From: an uncultured Ruminococcus sp.
GTDB lineage: Bacteria > Bacillota > Clostridia > Oscillospirales > Ruminococcaceae
Direction: 5' to 3'
Length of the DNA: 64,000 nucleotides
Assembly: GCA_934463425.1 (NCBI GenBank)
Contig: CAKSJP010000004.1
Coordinates: 54,073 to 118,072, forward strand
Shown here: piece by piece, positions 51,749 through 61,568 of the stretch
How the letters are laid out: the number at the start of each line of letters is the position of its first letter
Numbering within the stretch: position 1 is the first letter of the stretch
Notes under the pieces: generated by a model
The model's input: the letters and a program-made list of their open reading frames with translations, nothing else
What the model was told of the DNA's origin: nothing
Database searches by the model: none
Position numbers and translations under genes: made by a program

Positions 51749-52311
51749 GGGCTGTCTCCTTTCGGCGGTGTTTCCGGCGGCTTCTCCCGGGGCTGCACTG
51801 CGCTGTCAAAGGCAGAGAACTCCGGCGCTTCCGGAATCTCCACAACAGGCGGCGCCACTGTCCGCTGGCTGTGGCTGTAGACCGTCTTTTGCAGAAACGC
51901 CTGGATCTCCTCGGCATCCTCCCGGCTCAGAAACGCCAGGATGACCGTACCGCCGTAGGCGTGGAGGGGAATGAAGTTCATCCCCGTCTTTTCGGAGAAC
52001 GGCGCGCGGAAGATGCTGCTGAACTGCAGCGCCTGTGTGCGCATGATCTGCTCCTGCAGAAAGAAAATGCCGTATTTTCGGGTGATGTGGGTTGCCGACA
52101 CCGTATAGGACACCGTACAGAACCACATGGGCAGCAGTAGCGTGGAAAGCAGCACCGCCGCCGCAGCCAGCAATACCGTCAGCGTCCAGAGCAGCCAGTC
52201 GGGCAAAACCGCAAGGAAGTACCACACCAGACCGATCAGCACAGCGGCAACGATCGGCGCAGCGATCTGCAGGGTATATTGTGCATGTTTATCCGCGGTG
52301 TACTGCTTCAT
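51745..52311 (-). CDS. YdbS-like membrane protein with bPH2 domain
   Basis: A 188-residue partner of the YdbT-like protein. Two TM helices lie at about 12-32 and 35-57, followed by a bPH2 domain (VSATHITRKYGIFFLQEQIMRTQALQFSSI ... GGTVILAFLSREDAEEI) and a Pro-rich tail of about 45 residues. First gene of a two-gene operon with its own promoter. Confidence 0.85.
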   Translation of the reverse strand: MKQYTADKHAQYTLQIAAPIVAAVLIGLVWYFLAVLPDWLLWTLTVLLAAAAVLLSTLLLPMWFCTVSYTVSATHITRKYGIFFLQEQIMRTQALQFSSIFRAPFSEKTGMNFIPLHAYGGTVILAFLSREDAEEIQAFLQKTVYSHSQRTVAPPVVEIPEAPEFSAFDSAVQPREKPPETPPKGDSP

Positions 52312-52367
52312 CGTTGCCTCCTTGCGGTCATAATCGGGTGCGTGCGCACATAAAATATCTTGTTCTT

Positions 52368-52396
52368 ATTATACCCGGTAATCGCATTTTCGTCAA
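52368..52396 (-). promoter_or_regulatory. Promoter of the PH-domain pair
   Basis: On the minus strand TTGACG (52396-52391), 17-bp spacer, TATAAT (52373-52368). Confidence 0.82.
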
Positions 52397-52439
52397 GAGA
52401 TATGAGGAAAATGTTCACGGCAGAGATCAGGAGGAGCAT

Positions 52440-53759
52440 ATGATACTGGAACACATCGCATCCTTTGTCTGGGGCACCGGGCTGCTGGTGCTGCTGCTGG
52501 GAACAGGGCTATGGCTCACCATCCGGCTCCGGTTCTTTCAGTTCCGGGGATGGGGCACGATCCTCCGGCGCACTTTCGGCAGTCTCCGCCAAAAGGACAG
52601 CGGTACAGACCATAGCGCCCTCACCCAGTTTCAGACCTTTTCCACGGCGCTTGCGGCAGCCATGGGGACAGGAAACATCCTGGGCGTTGCGGCGGCGCTC
52701 TGTCTGGGCGGCCCGGGCGCGGTGTTCTGGATGTGGGTGTCCGCCTTTCTGGGAATGGCGCTGACCTATTGTGAAAATGTCCTGGCGCTGCGCTATGCCG
52801 GAACATGTCCCGGCGGAAAGCCGGCAGGCGGCCCTATGGCATATCTCCGCTTCGGCCTGCGCAGTCCGTTTCTGGCGGCAGCCTATGCCGTCTGCTGCAT
52901 CGCCGCCTCTCTCGGCATGGGGAACATGACCCAGAGCAGCGCCATCTCCGCCCTGGCAGAAGAGGCGTTTTCTCTGCCGCCCCTGTGGATCGGCGCAGGC
53001 GTTGCGGTGCTGCTGGGCGTGATCCTGCTCCGGGGCGCACAGCACACCGGAAAGGTCATCCAATGGCTGATGCCGCTTCTGGCGGCGGCGTATCTGCTGG
53101 CGGCGCTGCTGGTGATCTTCCGCAACCGCCACGCCCTGCCCGGAGCATTCCGGGAGATCTTCCGGGGCGCACTGGGGCTTCGTGCCGCAGGCGGCGGCAT
53201 CTGCGGCGCAGCGCTGAAACAGGCGCTCCAGACGGGACTGCGCCACGGCGTATTTTCCAACGAAGCCGGACTGGGCAGCAGCGCCCTGGTGCATGCCGGC
53301 GGCAGTTCTCAGGATGCGTCGCTCCAGGGCATGTGGAGCATGACAGAGGTGGCACTGGACACCCTGGTGTGCTGCACCCTCACTGCCCTGGCGGTGCTCA
53401 CCAGCGGCGCACTGGAACAGGCCGACACCGCCGGCGGCATTATCACCGCGGCATTTTCCGGCGTATTCGGCAGCGCAGCGCCGCAGTGCATGGCGGTCTG
53501 CACGGCATTGTTCGCGTTCTGCACCCTGATCGGCTGGTGCTGCTGCGGCGAACAGGCGGTGCGGTATCTGGGCGGCGACGGCTGGCGAACGCCCTACCGG
53601 GTGCTGTTCTGTCTGGCGGCAGGCGTGGGCGCAGTGGTCTCTCTGCGCGCGGTCTGGGCACTGTCGGACATCGCCAACGGTCTGATGGCAGTGCCCAATC
53701 TGCTGGGGCTGCTCCTGCTGGGACATCAGGCAACAACGCAAAAAAGGGATACGGCATAA
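52440..53759 (+). CDS. AGCS-family sodium:alanine (glycine) symporter
   Basis: A 439-residue secondary transporter with about eleven TM helices. The family signatures are FQTFSTALAAAMGTGNILGVA (about 60-80), GMGNMTQSSAISALAEEAF (about 160-178) and SNEAGLGSSALVHA (about 275-288). AGCS proteins import alanine or glycine with sodium. The ATG at 52440 is chosen because AGGAGGAG lies before it; an open frame further upstream overlaps the divergent promoter. It is monocistronic and convergent with the dockerin gene. Confidence 0.92.
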   Translation: MILEHIASFVWGTGLLVLLLGTGLWLTIRLRFFQFRGWGTILRRTFGSLRQKDSGTDHSALTQFQTFSTALAAAMGTGNILGVAAALCLGGPGAVFWMWVSAFLGMALTYCENVLALRYAGTCPGGKPAGGPMAYLRFGLRSPFLAAAYAVCCIAASLGMGNMTQSSAISALAEEAFSLPPLWIGAGVAVLLGVILLRGAQHTGKVIQWLMPLLAAAYLLAALLVIFRNRHALPGAFREIFRGALGLRAAGGGICGAALKQALQTGLRHGVFSNEAGLGSSALVHAGGSSQDASLQGMWSMTEVALDTLVCCTLTALAVLTSGALEQADTAGGIITAAFSGVFGSAAPQCMAVCTALFAFCTLIGWCCCGEQAVRYLGGDGWRTPYRVLFCLAAGVGAVVSLRAVWALSDIANGLMAVPNLLGLLLLGHQATTQKRDTA

Positions 53760-53777
53760 ACAGCCGCATCCCTTTTT
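53741..53777. terminator. Convergent terminator between the symporter and dockerin genes
   Basis: AAAAAGGGAT-CGGC pairs with GCCG-ATCCCTTTTT; the hairpin overlaps the last codons of the symporter. Confidence 0.85.
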
Positions 53778-53809
53778 CGATTTCTGTATATTTCTCTATA
53801 TAGGTTTCT

Positions 53810-54901
53810 TTATCCCAGCAGCGCTTCCCAGGTGGGCTGCAGGCCTGCGCCGTCCTGGGCGCAGTAGCTGAGCAGATGTGCCGCATCCTGGGCGTTGACC
53901 TTGCCGTCGCCGTTGACATCCGCCGCAATGCGCGCAGTGCCGGAGAGCGTCTCGTCCAGTCCTGCACCGGTGCTCGCTGCATCCTGGAGGATCACTGCCG
54001 CGTCTGCGCTGCTGAGGGTGTCACCGCCGCTGCAGCTGCCGCGGGTCATGAGGGGGGCTGCGCCATTGTCGATCAGATAAGGTGTCTCATCCACATACAG
54101 ATCTGCTATAAGCCACGGCACGGAAATCACTGTCACCTGGGGAATTTTCTTTATTTCCTCGGCACAGGGATAGGCGTCTGCCAGAGTAAATGCATCCGTA
54201 CTGCCCTTCCGCTTTTCCGTATCTAATACAACACGATATATGCCATCAGTTGTCTCAGATGCTTTTTCTACTGTTGTGACACACAAATCTTCCGGAAAAT
54301 CGGACAATTGCAGGGTTGTGCCGTCCTGTACATAGACATAGAAGGTTGCCCATTCCGAAAAATTACTGCTGTGAGGTCGCGGTATGTCACTTTCATAAAA
54401 GCCCACCAAATCATACTGAACAGAAACGAAGCCCGGCAGTGTCTGCAAATAGGAAAGCAATGCCGATTCATCCATCGAAAACAGCGTCGGGTCAATAGAA
54501 AGGGTCAGCGTGTCCCCGTCTGTCAACAAATATGCCGTCGCCGTATTGCCGTATTCGTTTTTTTCTGTATCTGAGATCACAAAACTGCCCGGTGTACGGC
54601 AAGTGAGCAGTTCTGTCAGCTTCGCCTTTACAGTGTCATACTCATACGTTCCTGCTTTTATGGTAATGGGATAGCTGATACGCCGATAGGTGATGAGTTC
54701 CCATTGTTCGGCATTCCAGTATTCACAGCAAGAGGTTTTTTCATTTAAAAAGATATCCTCTCTTGTTCGCAGATCACGGATGACCTTTGCCAATGGTTCT
54801 GTTGTTGTTTCCACATAAGATGCCGCCGCAGGCATCGCCAACACGCTGACTGCACAAGCCGCCGCACAGACTGCGGAAAGTATCCTTACTTGTTTTTTCA
54901 T
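53810..54901 (-). CDS. Secreted dockerin-containing protein of unknown function
   Basis: A 363-residue exported protein. A signal peptide covers about 1-27 (MKKQVRILS, cleavage near AAA-SYV). Residues 30-285 show no recognised domain. The C-terminus is an atypical dockerin: the second Ca-binding repeat DVNGDGKVNAQDAAHLLSYCA is canonical, whereas the first (GGDTLSSADAAVILQDAA) has lost most Ca ligands. The same AQ(D/E)GAG tail as in the LRR-dockerin protein follows. GGAGGTAG precedes ATG and the promoter is perfect. It is probably a cellulosome-type surface component. Confidence 0.85.
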   Translation of the reverse strand: MKKQVRILSAVCAAACAVSVLAMPAAASYVETTTEPLAKVIRDLRTREDIFLNEKTSCCEYWNAEQWELITYRRISYPITIKAGTYEYDTVKAKLTELLTCRTPGSFVISDTEKNEYGNTATAYLLTDGDTLTLSIDPTLFSMDESALLSYLQTLPGFVSVQYDLVGFYESDIPRPHSSNFSEWATFYVYVQDGTTLQLSDFPEDLCVTTVEKASETTDGIYRVVLDTEKRKGSTDAFTLADAYPCAEEIKKIPQVTVISVPWLIADLYVDETPYLIDNGAAPLMTRGSCSGGDTLSSADAAVILQDAASTGAGLDETLSGTARIAADVNGDGKVNAQDAAHLLSYCAQDGAGLQPTWEALLG

Positions 54902-54950
54902 AAAAATCTACCTCCAATCATATTGTAAAAAAAGTATTTCCCATAGTGAT

Positions 54951-54979
54951 ATTATAACATTTTACGGTCAGAATGTCAA
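54951..54979 (-). promoter_or_regulatory. Perfect consensus promoter of the dockerin gene
   Basis: On the minus strand TTGACA (54979-54974), 17-bp spacer, TATAAT (54956-54951). Confidence 0.9.
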
Positions 54980-55030
54980 TACTTTTTTTGCATTTTGATG
55001 TAATTTTCCGATTTTCTATGACAAAGCAGA

Positions 55031-55070
55031 AAAAAGAGGCGTATCCCTTTTCCCGGAATGCGTCTCTTTT
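55031..55070 (-). terminator. Terminator of eno
   Basis: On the minus strand AAAAGAGACGCAT pairs with GTACGCCTCTTTT-like sequence through two wobble pairs and ends in a T run. Confidence 0.7.
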
Positions 55071-55128
55071 ATAAGGTATGAGAGAATTCTGAAACGGGCG
55101 GCGAACCGCCCGGAAAGGAAAGCTTCGC

Positions 55129-56536
<1,408 letters not shown>

Positions 56537-56656
56537 GTGTGATCTCACAAACGCGCCAAATTTTTTGGATACCGGGAGTATGCCCCGTTTTCGGCGAATG
56601 ATACAGCTTGGCGGCACAGCTTTTTGCTGCCGCGCAAAAAAATCCGGACACTGCCC

Positions 56657-56685
56657 TTGACAAGTGTACTGCAACGTGCTATACT
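56657..56685 (+). promoter_or_regulatory. Promoter of the gntR-ABC operon
   Basis: TTGACA, 17-bp spacer, TATACT. TGTACT repeats lie at 56665-56670 inside the spacer and at 56685-56690 just after the -10 box; the latter pairs with AGTACA at 56700-56705 as an inverted repeat, a likely GntR operator. Confidence 0.85.
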
Positions 56686-56732
56686 GTACTTATTCAACCA
56701 GTACAATCAACACAGAAGAGAGGAGGATGTCT

Positions 56733-57113
56733 GTGGAGATCATCATCAGCACCAACAGCAGCAAGCCCATTTACAGCCAGATTACCGACCAGTTAAAGGA
56801 ACAGATCATGGACGGCAGGCTCCAGGCAGGAGACGCCATCCCGTCTATGCGGAGTCTGGCGCGGTCGCTGCATGTCAGCGTAATCACCGTGCAGCGCGCC
56901 TATGAGGAATTGCAGCGGGACGGCTTTATCGAGACGACCGTAGGCCGCGGCAGCTTTGTGGCAGCGCAGAACCGCGCGCTCTATCAGGAAGAGCAGCAGC
57001 GCCGGGCAGAAGCCCACCTGCTCGCCGCCGCAGAGATCGCGCGCAGCAGCGGCATTCCGCTAGAGAACCTGGTCAGCGTTTTAACGATTTTCTACGAGGG
57101 GGAACCATCATGA
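56733..57113 (+). CDS. GntR-family (YtrA-type) regulator
   Basis: A 126-residue short GntR regulator of the YtrA subfamily. A winged HTH covers about 10-75 (PIYSQITDQLKEQIMDGRLQAGDAIPSMRSLARSLHVSVITVQRAYEELQRDGFIETTVGRGSFV), followed by only two dimerisation helices. The GTG at 56733 has AGGAGG at good spacing; an ATG two codons earlier touches that site and is less likely. It overlaps the ABC ATPase gene by 4 bp. YtrA-type regulators usually repress the ABC operon they lead. Confidence 0.9.
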   Translation: MEIIISTNSSKPIYSQITDQLKEQIMDGRLQAGDAIPSMRSLARSLHVSVITVQRAYEELQRDGFIETTVGRGSFVAAQNRALYQEEQQRRAEAHLLAAAEIARSSGIPLENLVSVLTIFYEGEPS

Positions 57114-57976
57114 CACAAAACATTCTGGAGGTGCGCGGACTCAGCCGTGCCTATCCGAATTTTCAGCTGAAAGACATTCACTTTTCCATCCCCGGCGGCA
57201 CGATCATGGGACTGGTGGGCGAAAACGGCGCCGGAAAAAGTACCACCATCCGCGCCGTCCTGGGGCTCATCCAAAAGGATGCCGGCGAGGTGCTGTACTG
57301 CGGCGAACCGCTGACCACAGACAGCGTTGCCATCAAGGAGCAGATCGGCGTGGTTTTCGACAGCATTTGCTTTTATCCGGAACTGACGGTGGAAAAAGCC
57401 GGAAAGATCTGCCGCAAGACCTATGCCAACTGGGATGAGCCGTACTTCCAGGAACTGCTCCGGCGCTTTTCCCTGAACCCCAGGCAGAAGATCAAGGAGC
57501 TGTCCCGTGGCATGAGCATGAAGCTGTCCCTGGTGCTGGCGTTTGCCCACCGTCCGAAACTGCTGATTCTGGACGAACCCACCAGCGGTCTGGATCCGGT
57601 GGTGCGGGACGACCTGCTGGATCTGTTCCTGGAATTTGTACGGGACGAGGAACACGCCATCCTCATCTCGTCCCACATCACCAGCGACTTGGAAAAAGCG
57701 GCAGACTATGTGACATTTCTCCACGCCGGCGAGATGCTGCTGTCCAAGCCCAAGGACGAGCTGCTCTGGCAGTACGGCGTGCTGCGCTGCGGTGAGGAAC
57801 TGTTTCAGAAGCTGGATGCGTCAGAGATACTGGCATGGCGGAAAAAGGATTACTCCTATGACGTGCTTGTGCCGGATCGGGAAGAACTGCTGCGGAAGTA
57901 TCCGGAGGCAGTAGTGGACAGAGCCACCATGGACGAGATCCTGCTGTTATATGTGAAAGGAGCGCAGAAAAAATGA
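57110..57976 (+). CDS. ABC transporter ATP-binding protein
   Basis: A 288-residue ATPase with Walker A GENGAGKS at 37-44, a signature LSRGMSMKLSL (degenerate LSGGQ) and Walker B LLILDEPTSGLDP. The C-terminal extension (about 215-288) is typical of ABC-2 exporters of the YtrB/EcsA kind. It overlaps both neighbours by 4 bp, so regulator, ATPase and permease are co-translated. The substrate is unknown; YtrA-type operons often respond to cell-wall-active compounds. Confidence 0.92.
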   Translation: MTQNILEVRGLSRAYPNFQLKDIHFSIPGGTIMGLVGENGAGKSTTIRAVLGLIQKDAGEVLYCGEPLTTDSVAIKEQIGVVFDSICFYPELTVEKAGKICRKTYANWDEPYFQELLRRFSLNPRQKIKELSRGMSMKLSLVLAFAHRPKLLILDEPTSGLDPVVRDDLLDLFLEFVRDEEHAILISSHITSDLEKAADYVTFLHAGEMLLSKPKDELLWQYGVLRCGEELFQKLDASEILAWRKKDYSYDVLVPDREELLRKYPEAVVDRATMDEILLLYVKGAQKK

Positions 57977-58623
57977 AAGGACTGCTCTTGAAGGACTTCT
58001 ACACCCTGTGGAAAAACGGACGGATCTTTTTTGTTGTGTTTGTCGTGATCTCGGCAATTTCCGGTGCAGGCAGCTGGTCTTATATGGGATTCTGGCTGAT
58101 GCTGATGGGAATGCAGACAGTGAATACCTTTTCCTATGACAACTACTGCAACTGGAATCTGTTTGCCCTCACCATGCCCATCACCCGAAAAGATGTGGTG
58201 CGTTCCAAGTTCCTGCTGCAGCTCTTTCTGACGTTCGGCAGCGCATTGGCATTTCTGCTGGTCAGCCTGGTTTCCAGTCTGGTGCTGCGCACCTTCCATG
58301 CGGAAAACCTTCTGGAAATGGCGCTTACGGCGTGGAGCATTGCCTGGGTCATTCTGCTGATGGGAAATGCGTCGAACCTGCTGCTGTTCCGGTTTCCGCC
58401 GGAGCGCGCCCGGCTCATCAGCATACTGGTCTATCTGCTGCCCATGTGCGCCGGCATCGGTGCCGGCTCTGTCATAACAGATGAGCTTCCGGTCACAGCC
58501 GCACCGCAGCTCATGGGATTTTTGTATCGCGCAGCCGTTGCCGCACCCATACTGTCCCTGATCGTCTCCGGGCTGTGCTATTGCCTCAGCTGCCGCATCT
58601 TTCAAAAGAAAGATCTGACATAA
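57973..58623 (+). CDS. ABC-2 type permease
   Basis: A 216-residue membrane protein with six predicted TM helices, beginning MKGLLLKDFYTLWKNGR as in the ABC2_membrane_5 family. It is the membrane part of the transporter encoded by the preceding ATPase, with a 4-bp overlap. MPITRKDVVRSKFL is the cytoplasmic coupling-helix region typical of the family. Confidence 0.88.
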   Translation: MKGLLLKDFYTLWKNGRIFFVVFVVISAISGAGSWSYMGFWLMLMGMQTVNTFSYDNYCNWNLFALTMPITRKDVVRSKFLLQLFLTFGSALAFLLVSLVSSLVLRTFHAENLLEMALTAWSIAWVILLMGNASNLLLFRFPPERARLISILVYLLPMCAGIGAGSVITDELPVTAAPQLMGFLYRAAVAAPILSLIVSGLCYCLSCRIFQKKDLT

Positions 58624-58642
58624 CGGGAAAGGAGTACCTTAT

Positions 58643-59335
58643 ATGAAACCCATTGCCCATATCGAAAACGACTTTCCCACCAAGTTCGGCATTCCCCGGC
58701 AGAGCGGACTGGTCAGCAGTCTCCGCTCCCGCATTGTCTTTGCGCCGGAATACCGCAGCCCCGATGCGTTCCGGGGACTGGAGGACTATTCCCACATCTG
58801 GCTGATCTGGGAGTTTTCCCAGGCGGTGCGGCAGAAGTGGTCGCCTACGGTGCGTCCGCCCCGGCTGGGCGGCAACACCCGGATGGGCGTGTTCGCCACA
58901 CGCTCCCCCTTTCGTCCGAACCCCATCGGGCTTTCTGTGGTGCAGCTGGAAGAGATCGTGCTGCACGGCAAGGATGCGCCGTATCTGACGGTTTCCGGCG
59001 CAGATCTGATGCACGGCACACCCATCTATGACATCAAGCCCTATCTGCCCCACATCGACAGCCACCCGGAAGCCAGAGGCGGCTTTGCGGTGTCGGCGGC
59101 GGCGCATCGGCTGGAAGTGGTATTTCCGGAACAATGGCTGAAAAAAGTGCCGGAAGCCCTCCGGGAGGGTCTGACGGAAGTGCTGGCACAAGATCCGCGT
59201 CCCTCCTATCAGCACGACCCGGAACGCGTCTACGGCTTCGCCTTCGCACAGTTTGAGGTGAAATTTACGGTGTGCGGTACGGTGCTGACGGTGTGCAGCA
59301 TCACAACGCAGCAAGAGTGTATCACATCGCCTTGA
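58643..59335 (+). CDS. trmO: tRNA (t6A37) N6-methyltransferase TrmO/TsaA
   Basis: A 230-residue protein of the TsaA/YaeB (UPF0066) family, which uses S-adenosylmethionine to methylate t6A37 in some tRNAs. It shows the beta-barrel start PIAHIENDFPTKFGIPRQSG, HIWLIWEFSQ, RMGVFATRSPFRPNPIGLSVVQLE and GTPIYDIKPYLPHIDS, all conserved in the family. GGAAAGGAG precedes ATG. It is 19 bp after the permease and could share its transcript, although the function is unrelated. Confidence 0.93.
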   Translation: MKPIAHIENDFPTKFGIPRQSGLVSSLRSRIVFAPEYRSPDAFRGLEDYSHIWLIWEFSQAVRQKWSPTVRPPRLGGNTRMGVFATRSPFRPNPIGLSVVQLEEIVLHGKDAPYLTVSGADLMHGTPIYDIKPYLPHIDSHPEARGGFAVSAAAHRLEVVFPEQWLKKVPEALREGLTEVLAQDPRPSYQHDPERVYGFAFAQFEVKFTVCGTVLTVCSITTQQECITSP

Positions 59336-59360
59336 CGATTTCGCCGAATCGTGTTACAAT
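59332..59360 (+). promoter_or_regulatory. Promoter of tyrA-prmA
   Basis: TTGACG, 17-bp spacer, TACAAT, overlapping the trmO stop codon. Confidence 0.8.
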
Positions 59361-59450
59361 AGGAGAGGTTTCTATCAAAACGCCTTTTTCCGCGCATCTC
59401 CTGCCCGGAAAAACGGGTTTTTACTTTTGAAAATACGGAGGAAATATGCC

Positions 59451-60311
59451 ATGCAAATCTTAGTAGTGGGCATGGGACTCATCGGCGGTTCCATCTGCAA
59501 ATCCATCCAGGCAGCCACCGACCACACGGTCTTTGGCTGTGATGTACAACAAAATGTGCTGGAGGATGCTATAGCAGACGGCGCGATCGACGGCATCGGC
59601 ACCATGACAGACGGCACTTATGATATGATCGTGCTCTGTCTGCATCAGCGCATCGCCATCCAGATGGTACAGGAAGCGCTGCCGCAGATCCCGGCGGGCA
59701 CGATCTTAGTGGACACCTGCGGTCTGAAGGGCCGCATGGTGCGCGACCTCACCTATCGCTGCCAGAAGGCCGGCGTTCGCTATGTGGGCACACACCCTAT
59801 GGCCGGCAGAGAGCAGAACGGCTATTATGCCAGCATCCCCGACCTGTTTCAGAACGCCAATCTCATCGTCACACCGGTGGACGGCACAGACGAAGCAGCG
59901 CTGAACACCGTAGAGGAGCTGGCAAGGCAGATGGGCTTCGGCAAGATCGTATCGGCAACGCCCATGTGGCACGACAATATGATCGCCTATACCTCACAGC
60001 TGGCGCATGTGGTATCCAGCTCCTATGTCAAGGATTTCTGCATGGACGATGCCCTCTCCTTTTCCGGCGGCAGCTTTCAGGATATGACCCGTGTCGCCAC
60101 TATGGACGAATCCATGTGGGCGGCGCTGTTCCTGGACAACCGGGATAATCTGCTGTATCACCTGGATCTGCTGATCGAAAACCTCACCGACTATCGCGAA
60201 GCCCTCAAGCAGCGCGACGAAGAGCGGCTGCAGTATCTCATCGCCGAGGGCAGACAGATTCAGGAAGAAAATGTCCGCAAGCGGCAGGAACAAAAAGGAG
60301 AAAACAAATGA
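59451..60311 (+). CDS. tyrA: Prephenate dehydrogenase
   Basis: A 286-residue NAD(P)-dependent enzyme that turns prephenate into 4-hydroxyphenylpyruvate for tyrosine synthesis. The Rossmann loop GMGLIG is at 7-12, followed by VDTCGLKGRMV and THPMAGREQNGYYAS, the conserved substrate-binding His region. No ACT or AroH domain is attached. The ATG at 59451 follows GGAGGAAAT. It overlaps prmA by 4 bp. Confidence 0.92.
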   Translation: MQILVVGMGLIGGSICKSIQAATDHTVFGCDVQQNVLEDAIADGAIDGIGTMTDGTYDMIVLCLHQRIAIQMVQEALPQIPAGTILVDTCGLKGRMVRDLTYRCQKAGVRYVGTHPMAGREQNGYYASIPDLFQNANLIVTPVDGTDEAALNTVEELARQMGFGKIVSATPMWHDNMIAYTSQLAHVVSSSYVKDFCMDDALSFSGGSFQDMTRVATMDESMWAALFLDNRDNLLYHLDLLIENLTDYREALKQRDEERLQYLIAEGRQIQEENVRKRQEQKGENK

Positions 60312-61318
60312 ACTGGACACAAGTCGATATTTATACCGCCACCCCTGCCATTGACCTGCTGAGCGTGCGGCTTCAGGATCTGGGCATCCGGGGCTGCATG
60401 GTGCAGGACGCAGAGGACTTTCAGGAATTTCTGGAGCAGAAGGACGGCAAGTGGGACTATCTGGAAGACGGACTCATGGAGCTGGCAAGCTGTGAGACCT
60501 GCGTCACCGTCTATCTGCCGGAGGATGCCCAGGGTGCAGAGACACTGGCGGCGCTCCGTGCGATGCTGACACAGATGAAGGCAGAGGACACCGAGGGGCA
60601 GTACGGCAGACTGGAGGCAGTCTGCTCCGGCATCCGGGAAGAGGACTGGGCAAACAACTGGAAGCAGTATTTCAAGCCGTTCCCGGTGGGGAAAAAGCTG
60701 TATATCAAGCCCAGCTGGGAAGCACCCACCGCAGAGGCAGAGGGCAGGACCATTCTGGAGATCGACCCGGCGAGCAGCTTCGGCACGGGACAGCACCACA
60801 CCACACGGCTCTGTCTGGAGCTGATGGAAAATGAGATCGTCCCCGGCGCGACCCGGCTGTTAGACCTGGGCTGCGGCAGCGGCATCCTGTTTATCGGCGG
60901 CATGCTCCTGGGCGCAAAGGAAGCCTATGCCGTGGACATTGAGGAAAATGCCACACGCATCGCCAAGGAAAACGCCGCGGAAAATCACCTGGATCCGAAG
61001 GCCTATACGGTTTCCTGCGGCAACATCATCACCGACACGGCACTGCGGCAGGAGATCGGCAGCGGCTATGATGTCATCACCGCCAACATTGTGGCAGATG
61101 TCATCAAGGGCATGGCACCCCTTTTCCCCGGCTTTTTGAAGGACAACGGCATCCTCATCCTGTCCGGCATCATCACCGAACGGGCAGACGAGGTACTGGA
61201 TACCGTCACCGCCTATGACTTTGCCGTTCTGGAACGCCGCGAAGCATCCGGCTGGTGCGCAGTAAAGTTGCAAAAGCTCTCCGGCGCAGGCACAAGCTGC
61301 GACACCATCCGAAAATAA
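60308..61318 (+). CDS. prmA: Ribosomal protein L11 methyltransferase
   Basis: A 336-residue SAM-dependent methyltransferase that trimethylates ribosomal protein L11. The N-terminal L11-binding domain covers about 1-90, the family segment FKPFPVGKKLYIKPSWE and EIDPASSFGTGQHHTTRL lies near 115-165, and the SAM motif DLGCGSGILFIGG starts at 186. NIVADVIKGMAPLF corresponds to the active-site NILA motif. It overlaps tyrA by 4 bp, a pairing without obvious metabolic logic. Confidence 0.94.
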   Translation: MNWTQVDIYTATPAIDLLSVRLQDLGIRGCMVQDAEDFQEFLEQKDGKWDYLEDGLMELASCETCVTVYLPEDAQGAETLAALRAMLTQMKAEDTEGQYGRLEAVCSGIREEDWANNWKQYFKPFPVGKKLYIKPSWEAPTAEAEGRTILEIDPASSFGTGQHHTTRLCLELMENEIVPGATRLLDLGCGSGILFIGGMLLGAKEAYAVDIEENATRIAKENAAENHLDPKAYTVSCGNIITDTALRQEIGSGYDVITANIVADVIKGMAPLFPGFLKDNGILILSGIITERADEVLDTVTAYDFAVLERREASGWCAVKLQKLSGAGTSCDTIRK

Positions 61319-61391
61319 CAGCACAATGCCGCACAGATCGCGGCCGTTCCAAACGCATGCCACAAATTCTGCAATTTTTTTGCCAAACCCC

Positions 61392-61420
61392 TTGCAAAAT
61401 AAGCGGTTCTATGGTATGAT
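61392..61420 (+). promoter_or_regulatory. Promoter of cellobiose phosphorylase
   Basis: TTGCAA, 17-bp spacer, TATGAT; transcription would start near 61427. Confidence 0.75.
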
Positions 61421-61440
61421 AAACTTGTACAGCAAAAGTG

Positions 61441-61475
61441 AAAATCTGTACCTGAAAAAACGGTACAGATTTTTT
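61441..61475 (+). terminator. Leader terminator hairpin upstream of cellobiose phosphorylase
   Basis: AAAATCTGTACC (61441-61452) pairs perfectly with GGTACAGATTTT (61462-61473) and is followed by further T residues. It lies only about 15 nt after the expected transcription start and before the gene. A second hairpin (GGCAGCA 61480-61486 with TGCTGCC 61506-61512) follows. The pair suggests attenuation. Confidence 0.75.
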
Positions 61476-61568
61476 CATAGGCAGCACCGTGCAGGGCTTG
61501 TGCGATGCTGCCCGCAGCTTCTGCTGTCCTGACTTCTGAAAAATTATATGACAAAGGAGATATTCCCC

